Positions 5,402-11,989 of a stretch of 12,355 bases of DNA are shown here, piece after piece; position 1 is the stretch's first letter; each line of letters opens with the position of its first letter. The notes beneath the pieces are model-generated. The model worked only from the letters and a program-made list of their open reading frames with translations, had not been told where the DNA came from and ran no database searches. The position numbers and the translations under genes are program-made. The DNA comes from Methylotenera_A sp046594885 (lineage in GTDB: Bacteria; Pseudomonadota; Gammaproteobacteria; Burkholderiales; Methylophilaceae). The stretch spans positions 1 to 12,355 of the forward strand of contig JBKJRD010000054.1 in the NCBI GenBank assembly GCA_046594885.1, written 5' to 3'.

Positions 5402-7558
5402 TTAATTCATTAAATTAAGCTGTTTTTGTTGCTGGTAAGGCTGATTACTTTCTAGAGTTTTACGGTAGTTTGCCAGCACATTTTGCGCATGCCCCATGAC
5501 TGTGTTTACGGCATAAACACCAGCTGCATCTTGTACGCCAGCCGCAACACCGGTTAAAAATTCAATCCCCTCTAACACATGGTCGATGGTAATAATATGA
5601 AATTGGCCCAATTTTACTGCCTCAACCACAGCGGTATCGAGCAGCAAATGGCGTTGGTTACGTTTAGGAATAATCACGCCTTGTTTACCGTTAAGCCCCA
5701 GCGCAAGGCACACTCTAAAATAACCTTCAATCTTCTCGTTTACGCCGCCAATGGGCATCACTTCGCCAAATTGATTGAGCGCGCCAGTGACCGCAATGCC
5801 TTGATTGATGGGCAATCCAGCCAATGCAGATAGCAAAGCGAATAGCTCTGCGCAAGAGGCAGAATCGCCCTCTACGCCATTATATTCTTGCTCAAACACC
5901 AGTGAGGCATTTAAACTTAACGGTGCTAAATGACTGAAACTAGCACTTAACCAGTTTTGTAGGATAAAAATGCCTTTGTCATGATTGGGTCCGCTCATAT
6001 TCACTTCGCGGTCAATGTTAATCAGGCCTTTGCCGCCCGGATAGCAACGCGCGGTAATGCGAATCGGCGAGCCAAAACTCGCATCGCCTAGCTCAATATG
6101 CGTTAAGCCATTCACTTGCCCAATCACATCGCCTTGCACTTGAATCAGCAACTCATTATCGATAATCGAATCGCGAATTTGCGATTCAAAATACTGATTA
6201 CGCGTTGATTTGGCTTGAATCGCAACTTGTACATGCTGCGCCGTGACTAAGTTTGCGCCATTTGAAAACGCCGCACTTTCCAGCATTAAACGTTCTAAAA
6301 ACGCAAAATTAGTGCTAATACGCGTTTGGTCTTCTTCCAACCGTTGCAGCGCACCAATTAATGCCGCGACGGCGTCTTTGCTAAAATGCGCCACCTTGTG
6401 CTGCACACATTTTTGTGCAATAAACCCTGCAATTGCCGCGTAGTTTTCGGGCGTGGCCGAAATGCGCTCGGCAAACTCGACCTTAATTGGAAAATAATTG
6501 AAAAAATCAGGCTGTTCATCTAAGCAATCGAAAAAATCATCGCGCGTGGCAATTAAGACCAACTTCACTTTTAATGGTAACAGCGTGCTATTGGCCACGT
6601 AGCTCGTGTTTTGCGCGCTACTGCTTGCATCTTCAATTTGCAAAGTGCCATTACGCAGAAATCGATGCAGTTTTTCAATAATTTGCGTGCCATTTTGTTC
6701 GTCATTGAGCAAATCACGCAAATGCAGCAGTAACATACCGCCATCTGCCTTGTGCAAATTGCCTGCGCGCAGTCGCGTAAAATCTGGCGCAACCGCGCTA
6801 TCGGTTGCACTTTCAACGCCGCCAAACAAAGAAGCTAAGCTGGGGTCATTATCATAAATAATAGGTGGCTTGATCAGTTGCGTTTGCATGGCGCGATTAT
6901 CCACCAATACATTGACCCTAAATCGCGCAAAAAATGGTTCACTAATCAAGCCTTCTAAATTGCTGTCTGAATCTGCACTTATTGTGGGTTGCCAGGCTTT
7001 TAAATAAGCCAAGGTTTCTTGATTAACCAGTTTAAAGTAAGCTTTTAAATTGTCATTAGCAAAAGCTTGCTCAAGCTTTTGAATTGCATTATTTAACCAC
7101 TGCTGCACCAAAGTTAACATGGCTTGCTGGTTTTCTAGCGCCACAAAATTAGGCAGTTCTGTCATCAAGGCACGGGCAAAACTATCCATTTCGGTGCGCA
7201 ATAAATTGCCCAAACCAACAGGCAGCTTAATTAAAGTGGGCAAGTTAACTTGTTCAAAATTATAAATGGCAACCAAATCGGTCAATTGCGCATCTGTTGA
7301 TTGCGCAATATCGAGCATGGCGCTGTGGATTAAAGAGGTGCGCCCACTGCCAAGCGCGCCTAAAACCAGCAAATTAAAACCGGATTGCTGCATTTTTAAT
7401 CCAAATAAGGCCGATTTTTTTGCCTCACTTTGCGCTACCCAGCCATGAATATTCGGCTGATAACCCACACTATTATCTAATAATTCTGCCGTGTTTTTAA
7501 ACGTTAAGTCATCTAACGAAATACGGGCATTTAAATCATGTACGGTTAGTTTTTGCAT
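5402..7558 (-). CDS. Lon-family (LonB-like) serine protease with degenerate AAA module
   Basis: Numbered from a GTG at 7561 (719 residues). I prefer the adjacent ATG at 7558 as the start (718 residues), though neither has a clear Shine-Dalgarno. The N-terminal half is an AAA-type module: a P-loop-like GALGSGRTS (68-76) with Arg in place of the usual Lys, and HKADGGMLLLHLRD (270-283) where the Walker B 'DE' of LonB proteins would fall. The C-terminal half is a Lon proteolytic domain (about 480-680) with EGDSAS (564-569; catalytic Ser567 by ungapped comparison with LonA/LonB) and GGVNEK (605-610; Lys610), 43 residues apart as in E. coli Lon. It lacks the N-terminal substrate domain of LonA, so it is the AAA_32/Lon_C type related to E. 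coli YcbZ. It shows no membrane segment. It is likely a cytoplasmic protease or peptidase. Its substrates are unknown. The hslR gene follows 39 nt later. Confidence 0.88.
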   Translation of the reverse strand: MQKLTVHDLNARISLDDLTFKNTAELLDNSVGYQPNIHGWVAQSEAKKSALFGLKMQQSGFNLLVLGALGSGRTSLIHSAMLDIAQSTDAQLTDLVAIYNFEQVNLPTLIKLPVGLGNLLRTEMDSFARALMTELPNFVALENQQAMLTLVQQWLNNAIQKLEQAFANDNLKAYFKLVNQETLAYLKAWQPTISADSDSNLEGLISEPFFARFRVNVLVDNRAMQTQLIKPPIIYDNDPSLASLFGGVESATDSAVAPDFTRLRAGNLHKADGGMLLLHLRDLLNDEQNGTQIIEKLHRFLRNGTLQIEDASSSAQNTSYVANSTLLPLKVKLVLIATRDDFFDCLDEQPDFFNYFPIKVEFAERISATPENYAAIAGFIAQKCVQHKVAHFSKDAVAALIGALQRLEEDQTRISTNFAFLERLMLESAAFSNGANLVTAQHVQVAIQAKSTRNQYFESQIRDSIIDNELLIQVQGDVIGQVNGLTHIELGDASFGSPIRITARCYPGGKGLINIDREVNMSGPNHDKGIFILQNWLSASFSHLAPLSLNASLVFEQEYNGVEGDSASCAELFALLSALAGLPINQGIAVTGALNQFGEVMPIGGVNEKIEGYFRVCLALGLNGKQGVIIPKRNQRHLLLDTAVVEAVKLGQFHIITIDHVLEGIEFLTGVAAGVQDAAGVYAVNTVMGHAQNVLANYRKTLESNQPYQQQKQLNLMN
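7061..7080. repeat. Perfect inverted repeat inside the Lon-like gene
   Basis: AAAAGCTT, 4-nt loop GCTC, AAGCTTTT: an 8-bp perfect stem (9 bp with the flanking C-G pair) within the coding sequence for the KLEQAFAND region. It has no T-run of terminator length and sits mid-gene, so it most likely reflects codon content. It could fold in the mRNA. Confidence 0.35.
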
Positions 7559-7647
7559 CACTTTTGGCGTTTTCTATATGCATTTCTGTGCTCAATATCA
7601 GCATTTTTTTGATGGGTTTTAGGGGTTAAGTCCGTTTGGCTGGTAAC

Positions 7648-8130
7648 TTATTGGCTTATTTTTTTCTGGGTTTTGCCAATATTTTGCCATCGTGCAGCGG
7701 CTACATCATCACTAGTCTTAGCATCTAGCCAATGCGCACTTGTTGCGTTCATTTCTTTCTTCCAAAACGGGGCTTGGGTTTTTAAATAATCCATCATGAA
7801 TTCACAGGCTTTAAACGCATCTCCACGGTGCGCGCTTAATACGGCCACCAGCACAATTTGATCGAGCGGTTTAAGCGTACCAACACGATGAATAATAAGG
7901 CTATCGATCATATCCCAACGCTTACTAGCTTCAATTTGTATTGCGGTTAATGCACTTTGCGTCATGCCAGGATAATGCTCCAAAGTCAGCGTGTTAATCA
8001 CATCGCCATTATTGATATCACGCACTTGGCCAACAAAACTCACCATAGCACCCGCATTTGGGTGAGCAAGCCGTAGTTGATTGAGCATTAAACCCACATC
8101 AAAATCTTCTGTTTGCACCTGCACAATCAT
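7648..8130 (-). CDS. moaE: Molybdopterin synthase catalytic subunit MoaE
   Basis: A 160-residue cytoplasmic enzyme subunit, typical length. With thiocarboxylated MoaD it inserts the two dithiolene sulfurs into precursor Z (cyclic pyranopterin monophosphate), giving molybdopterin. Family motifs are FVGQVRD (32-38), LEHYPGM (50-56), HRVGTL (81-86), SAHRGDAF (99-106) and the active-site stretch DYLKTQAPFWKKE (114-126). In it, K117 and K124 correspond to the two catalytic lysines of E. coli MoaE. The C-terminal AARWQN matches the family end. The ATG at 8130 has an AAGG about 8 nt upstream. The gene follows moaD by 12 nt, so both subunits are made from one message. moaA, moaC and the other cofactor genes are not in the window. 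The 86-90 nt downstream gap before the Lon-like gene shows no clear terminator or promoter. Confidence 0.97.
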   Translation of the reverse strand: MIVQVQTEDFDVGLMLNQLRLAHPNAGAMVSFVGQVRDINNGDVINTLTLEHYPGMTQSALTAIQIEASKRWDMIDSLIIHRVGTLKPLDQIVLVAVLSAHRGDAFKACEFMMDYLKTQAPFWKKEMNATSAHWLDAKTSDDVAAARWQNIGKTQKKISQ

Positions 8131-8142
8131 GGCATCGCCTTG

Positions 8143-8400
8143 CTAACCGCCAGTGACCGGTGGGAAAAAAGCCACTTCGTCGTCGGCTTGAATCGTTGCT
8201 AAATCATCCACTAAAGTATGATTAATCGCTGCGCGAATTACTTGCTTACCATTGAATAAACTAGCCCACACTTCGCCGCGTAGTGTAAGCCAGTTTTTGA
8301 GTGCAGTAATGGTTAAAATTTCATTAGGCAAATCTAACTCTTCAGTGGAATAATTCACCGCTTCTTTGATTCTTGCAAAATATAATACTTTAATTTTCAT
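8143..8400 (-). CDS. moaD: Molybdopterin synthase sulfur carrier subunit MoaD
   Basis: An 85-residue ubiquitin-like sulfur carrier. It starts MKIKVLYFARIKEAV, typical of MoaD. It ends FFPPVTGG, the di-glycine tail that MoeB adenylates and that then receives sulfur as a thiocarboxylate. The tail inserts into the MoaE active site. The intact Gly-Gly end at residues 84-85 and the AINHTLVDDLATIQADDEVAF stretch before it make the call secure. The ATG at 8400 lies 17 nt after the rmuC stop. The upstream sequence AATGACTTAAACAT has no recognisable Shine-Dalgarno, so translation may depend on coupling to rmuC. moaE follows after 12 nt. Confidence 0.97.
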   Translation of the reverse strand: MKIKVLYFARIKEAVNYSTEELDLPNEILTITALKNWLTLRGEVWASLFNGKQVIRAAINHTLVDDLATIQADDEVAFFPPVTGG

Positions 8401-8417
8401 ATGTTTAAGTCATTTAA

Positions 8418-9746
8418 TTAATCTAATTTATCATCCAGAATTTCATCAATCGGGTCTAATAAATCCAGTGGCCGATTGCTCAGCTCTACCCTTTCAATCT
8501 GCTTAAAGCGACTGGTGATTTTTTGGCTGCTGATATGCACCTCTTGCGCGTTATCATGGGCTTGGCGAATGTTGTCTGCAAGCTTTTTCATGCGCACATC
8601 AAAGCGCTCAAAATCTTTGCTGAGTTTACCTAGCTCGTCTTTAATAATATGCACCTGTTTGCGCATTTCCACATCTTTTAATACCGCACGCGCGGTGTTT
8701 AATACGGCCATTAAGGTGGTCGGCGAAACCAGCCAAACACGTTTAACCATGGCGTACTGGATGATTTCTGGGTGATACGCATGCACCTCGGCAAACACCG
8801 CTTCGGCAGGAATAAACATCACTGCGCCATCACTGGTCACATTGGGAATAATATATTTACTGGCGATATCATCCACATGTTTTTTTAAATCTAATTTAAA
8901 CTGTTTGTTGGCTAAGTCTTGCTCGGTTTTATTCAGCTCTTTATCAAACATGCGTCTGTAATTTTCTAACGGAAATTTGCTATCTACCGCCACCGTGCCT
9001 GTAGGTTCAGGCAAAAATAAAGCGCAATCGGCGCGCGACCCGTTATCAAATGTATGCTGCATTTTAAAGCTGCCAATTGGCAACACATTACGCACCAAAC
9101 CTTCTAGCTGCACCTCTCCATAAGCACCACGGCTACGTTTATCGCCTAGTAATTCCTGCAGGCTCACCATATTAACGGTTAAGCCATCGATTTTCTTTTG
9201 CGCTTCATCAATGGTGGCTAGACGCTCCATCACGCTAATAAACGTATCATTGGTTTTTTTAAAGCCTTCTTCTAAACGCTCTGACACTTTGCCGCCAATT
9301 TGCTCTAAACGACTATCGACTATTTTACCTAAGCTTTCAACACTTTGCGTTAAGGTTGTGGTGGCCTTTAACATGGTGTTGTTGATTAATGCTTGTTGCT
9401 CTCTACCCTGCTCGCTTAAGGTTTTATGCAAGGTTTCCAGCACGGTTTCGCGAGTTTGCGCCAAGCTGGCATTTTGCGCTAATTGCAAATTTTGCATCGC
9501 GTCGCGTGTGGCTTGTAATTCTAACGATACTGCAGATTTTAAACGCTCACCACTGTCTTGAGATGCTGTATTCAAGCGGTCAGCCAACTGATTTAAACCA
9601 CTATTTAAATCTTGCAACATTGCGCGATGTTTATCTTCTAACTGATTGAATAAAGCTACATTTTTGCTGCCTGAAAACTCTCGCCAAGCCAAAATTGACA
9701 GTAAAATAAGTGCGCACACTAAAAGTAAGATTATAATTTCGCTCAT
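8418..9746 (-). CDS. rmuC: RmuC family DNA recombination protein
   Basis: With the start I favour (ATG at 9746, beginning MSEIIILLLV) it has 442 residues. Residues 2-21 are a membrane anchor. About 30-200 is a long coiled coil rich in Gln, Leu and Glu. About 200-380 is the RmuC domain, with GAYGEVQLE (207-215), D240, VAVDSKFP (252-259, the D255-x-K257 pair of a PD-(D/E)xK-like fold), AVMFIPAEAVFAEV (308-321) and VWLVSPTTLMAVL (337-349). RmuC limits inversion and other rearrangement at short inverted repeats in E. coli and is thought to be a nuclease. A longer frame from 9794 would add 16 residues, but it would place a perfect TATAAT inside the gene and break the simple anchor, so I reject it. 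No Shine-Dalgarno is seen. It leads the minus-strand run into moaD and moaE, an association whose meaning is unclear. Confidence 0.92.
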   Translation of the reverse strand: MSEIIILLLVCALILLSILAWREFSGSKNVALFNQLEDKHRAMLQDLNSGLNQLADRLNTASQDSGERLKSAVSLELQATRDAMQNLQLAQNASLAQTRETVLETLHKTLSEQGREQQALINNTMLKATTTLTQSVESLGKIVDSRLEQIGGKVSERLEEGFKKTNDTFISVMERLATIDEAQKKIDGLTVNMVSLQELLGDKRSRGAYGEVQLEGLVRNVLPIGSFKMQHTFDNGSRADCALFLPEPTGTVAVDSKFPLENYRRMFDKELNKTEQDLANKQFKLDLKKHVDDIASKYIIPNVTSDGAVMFIPAEAVFAEVHAYHPEIIQYAMVKRVWLVSPTTLMAVLNTARAVLKDVEMRKQVHIIKDELGKLSKDFERFDVRMKKLADNIRQAHDNAQEVHISSQKITSRFKQIERVELSNRPLDLLDPIDEILDDKLD

Positions 9747-9794
9747 CGCAATATTATAAACCAGTGCGGCTTTTACCTTTATAAATAAAATCAT
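9747..9794. promoter_or_regulatory. Divergent promoter region between rmuC and the CHASE2 gene
   Basis: Only 48 nt separate the two divergent starts. On the minus strand a perfect TATAAT (9758-9753) ends 6 nt before the rmuC ATG. On the plus strand TATAAA (9780-9785) ends 9 nt before the CHASE2 ATG. Each -10 falls where the other promoter's -35 hexamer would lie (9776-9781 and 9757-9762), and neither -35 resembles TTGACA. Both messages would be leaderless or nearly so. The CATATG at 9792-9797 offers a start codon on each strand. Confidence 0.4.
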
Positions 9795-11498
9795 ATGATT
9801 AAATTCAAACTACTGTTGGGTCAATGGTTGGCCAATTTAACGCGCAAGCTTAGCCAAAACTTTTATCTTTATCTCGCAACGCTATTCACTTTATTTATCT
9901 TGTTGGATGCAAGCTTGTTTCATATTGGCGAAAACATGCGCGATAAAGCTTTTGATTTTATGGTGAAAAATCGCGTTTTTAAACCCAGCGCAGATAAAGA
10001 TATTGTGATTGTCGATATTAATGAAGCAAGCTTGGCTGCATTTGCCAAAGAATATGGCCGCTGGCCGTGGCCGCGCCAAGTATTGGGCGAATTTGTCGAG
10101 AATATTCAGGCGCAAAACCCCAAAGCTATTGTGTTTGATATTGTGTTTAGTGATGCGGATATTTATAACGCAGATTCTGATGCCTATTTTAATGAAGTTA
10201 TAAGCGCTTGCAACAACTGCTTTTTTCCTATTTTGCGCTTAGACGCCAGCCAAGATGCGCAAAGCCAACTGAAATTTGCACAAATTCCAGGATTAAGTGC
10301 CGATGCCCAAGCCGATAAGAATGCAACGATTGCCGCAATTTTGCCCTATTTTGAAGGCGCGATTAAAGCAAATCGTTTGGGCACGCATAATGTGTATCCA
10401 GATAATGACGGCATTTTGCGCGAATACCGCATGTTTTATGATGAGTCAGGGTGGCAGCTGCCATCGCTGGCAAAAGTGCTGGCGGAATATAGCGGAGTTG
10501 ACACGCAGAAATTGCCAAAAAATATGTTAATCAACTGGCGTGGCAAACCATTTAGCTACACTTACGCGAGCTTTAGCGATGTGTTTACCGATTTAGCCAG
10601 CAAAAATAAAGCGCGCCCAGCAAACGAATTCACCGATAAAATCGTCATTATTGGCTCTACTGCGCCAGGCTTGTTTGACATTAAACCTACTGCCATGCAT
10701 AAACAGTTTCCGGGCGTAGAGATTTTAGCAACGGCGATTGATAACGCTAAACATGGTGATTATTTAAAAGTGTGGCGCGGCACATTGCCTTATGTGCTGA
10801 TGAGCGTATTGCTGATTTGGCTCACTACATTGGCGTTTTATCTCAAAGTTGATCGCGATAAATTCAACTCCATATTTACCAGCAGTCAAATCGGCTTGTT
10901 GGTGCTTTCTTATATTGCCATTAATATCAGCAACACTTACTTAGATCTTACTGCCCCCATTGTTTGGGCAGTGGCGTTGTTTGGTGTGGCTAAGATTTAT
11001 GCGCTTGCCAGCGACCGTGCATTGCAACGCTGGCTTGCGTTTGGGGTTAAGGCCGACGCGGTTGAATCTAGCGTTTTAATGATGCCTATTTTGATAGAAA
11101 GTGATGAAATTTTAGGCGATGCATTACTTAAAAAAATGCGGCGAGAAATAGCGTTAACTAGTCAAACGCCCAACACCATTGAAACATTGCATGGCACGCA
11201 AAGCGGTATCTGGGGTTTATTTGGGGATATGATTATTGTCACTTGGGTTTTTGCGGATAATCAAGCACAATACGCCGCTAGCGCCAAGCAAGACGCACAA
11301 CATATTAGCGAACGCTTGCCAGTCATGATTAAAAAACTTGGTCTGCCAAACAGCACCCAAACGCGTTATATTTTGCACGAAGGTAAGTTAGTGAATCAAC
11401 AAGCCACTAATCTAGCCTCACAATGGCGCGCATTATTTGCACAAGCGGTTATTCAATTAGAATATAGTCATGCAGACTTAACTAAGGATTTAGGATGA
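9795..11498 (+). CDS. CHASE2 sensor membrane protein without a known output domain
   Basis: A 567-residue inner-membrane protein. Membrane segment 1 is at about 23-42. A periplasmic CHASE2 domain (about 45-325) follows, with GRWPWPR (88-94), IVFDIVFSDAD (112-122), YPDNDGILRE (201-210), KIVIIGSTAPGLFDIKPT (282-299) and FPGVEILATAIDNA (305-318). Three more segments lie at about 330-350, 364-382 and 386-404. CHASE2 proteins normally continue into an adenylate/guanylate cyclase, kinase, phosphatase or GGDEF domain. Here the cytoplasmic tail (about 405-567) matches none that I recognise. It has GIWGLFGDMIIVTWVF (471-486) and reads as a small alpha/beta region. The tail is therefore either a novel output or a scaffold. 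The start ATG at 9795 gives a proper signal-anchor but has no Shine-Dalgarno. Its TGA overlaps the next gene's ATG. The ligand is unknown. Confidence 0.88.
   Translation: MIKFKLLLGQWLANLTRKLSQNFYLYLATLFTLFILLDASLFHIGENMRDKAFDFMVKNRVFKPSADKDIVIVDINEASLAAFAKEYGRWPWPRQVLGEFVENIQAQNPKAIVFDIVFSDADIYNADSDAYFNEVISACNNCFFPILRLDASQDAQSQLKFAQIPGLSADAQADKNATIAAILPYFEGAIKANRLGTHNVYPDNDGILREYRMFYDESGWQLPSLAKVLAEYSGVDTQKLPKNMLINWRGKPFSYTYASFSDVFTDLASKNKARPANEFTDKIVIIGSTAPGLFDIKPTAMHKQFPGVEILATAIDNAKHGDYLKVWRGTLPYVLMSVLLIWLTTLAFYLKVDRDKFNSIFTSSQIGLLVLSYIAINISNTYLDLTAPIVWAVALFGVAKIYALASDRALQRWLAFGVKADAVESSVLMMPILIESDEILGDALLKKMRREIALTSQTPNTIETLHGTQSGIWGLFGDMIIVTWVFADNQAQYAASAKQDAQHISERLPVMIKKLGLPNSTQTRYILHEGKLVNQQATNLASQWRALFAQAVIQLEYSHADLTKDLG
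11484..11488 (+). promoter_or_regulatory. Shine-Dalgarno of the SH3-domain gene
   Basis: AAGGA, 6 nt before the ATG at 11495 and inside the last codons of the CHASE2 gene. It fixes the start and, with the ATGA overlap, implies translational coupling. It contrasts with the absence of any such site before the CHASE2 gene itself. Confidence 0.7.
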
Positions 11499-11989
11499 AA
11501 AAAAGTGTTCGTTTATGTTTAATCATCGGTATGATTCTGCCAATATTAGCGTTGGCCGGTGAACCTGGCACCGCTTTAAAAGCTGATACCTTACGTGCTG
11601 AACCATACGCCGATGCTAAATCAGTCGGCAAATTGCTTAAAAATGATGCTGTGGATATCGTGCAGAAAAAAGGTGCTTGGTTGCAGGTTAAGTCTAAAAA
11701 AAGCACAGGCTGGGTGCGCTTACTTTCGGTTAAACGTGGTGGCGCAAGCAAGTCGAATCAAGTTGGCGGTTTAGCCAGCGTTGCCAGCGGCCGTGCAGGC
11801 ACTGGTAAAGTAGTTTCAACCACAGGCATTCGCGGATTAAGTGCAGAAGAATTAAAAGCCGCACAATTTAATGAAGCCGAAATGCAAAAGCTAGAAAGTT
11901 ATGCGCTAAACCAAAGTGATGGCAAACAATTTGCCAGTTCTGGCGAGCTAACTATTACGCCAATTGCCTATTTAAAAGGAGCGAAATAA
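11495..11989 (+). CDS. Secreted bacterial SH3-domain protein
   Basis: A 164-residue exported protein. Residues 1-21 are a signal peptide (MKKSV, a hydrophobic core, then LALA before GEPG). Residues about 26-80 are an SH3_3-type domain: ALKADTLRAEPYADAKSVGKLL, then DAVDIVQKKGAWLQVKS and TGWVRLLSVKR. This fold in bacteria often binds peptidoglycan or other proteins. A Gly/Ser-rich linker (82-105) leads to a charged segment, TTGIRGLSAEELKAAQFNEAEM (109-130), that may be an interaction motif. There is no Cys for lipid attachment at the cleavage site, so it should be soluble in the periplasm. The start overlaps the CHASE2 stop (ATGA) and its stop overlaps the next ATG (TAATG), so all three proteins are co-produced. 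Its role is probably to assist the neighbouring sensor or protease. This is inferred from context only. Confidence 0.85.
   Translation: MKKSVRLCLIIGMILPILALAGEPGTALKADTLRAEPYADAKSVGKLLKNDAVDIVQKKGAWLQVKSKKSTGWVRLLSVKRGGASKSNQVGGLASVASGRAGTGKVVSTTGIRGLSAEELKAAQFNEAEMQKLESYALNQSDGKQFASSGELTITPIAYLKGAK
11976..11981 (+). promoter_or_regulatory. Shine-Dalgarno of the M48 protease gene
   Basis: AAGGAG, 7 nt before the ATG at 11989, lying in the final codons of the SH3 gene. A near-consensus site, suggesting strong translation of the protease. Confidence 0.75.

Noticed and set aside
7061..7080. The 8-bp perfect hairpin in the Lon-like gene as a terminator or recombination site
   Set aside because: It is mid-gene, has no long T-run or repeat copies elsewhere in the window, and the reading frame is intact through it.
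2986..8414. An 11-bp word TTTAAGTCATT found just before two minus-strand start codons (2986-2996 and 8404-8414), with a similar sequence before wzm
   Set aside because: Exact 11-mers are expected to recur by chance several times in 12 kb, and the word is not complementary to the 16S rRNA tail. It is not convincing as a regulatory site.
9747..9794. A 16-residue N-terminal extension of RmuC starting at the ATG at 9794
   Set aside because: It would place a perfect TATAAT inside the gene, abut the divergent gene with no spacer, and put an extra hydrophobic piece before a clean membrane anchor that begins at the ATG at 9746.
9844..10033. GCAAGCTT repeated three times early in the CHASE2 gene (9844, 9909, 10026), considered as a DNA uptake or recognition word
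   Set aside because: It is an 8-mer inside coding sequence, irregularly spaced, does not match known uptake words, and is explained by frequent Ala-Ser-Leu/Lys-Leu codons.
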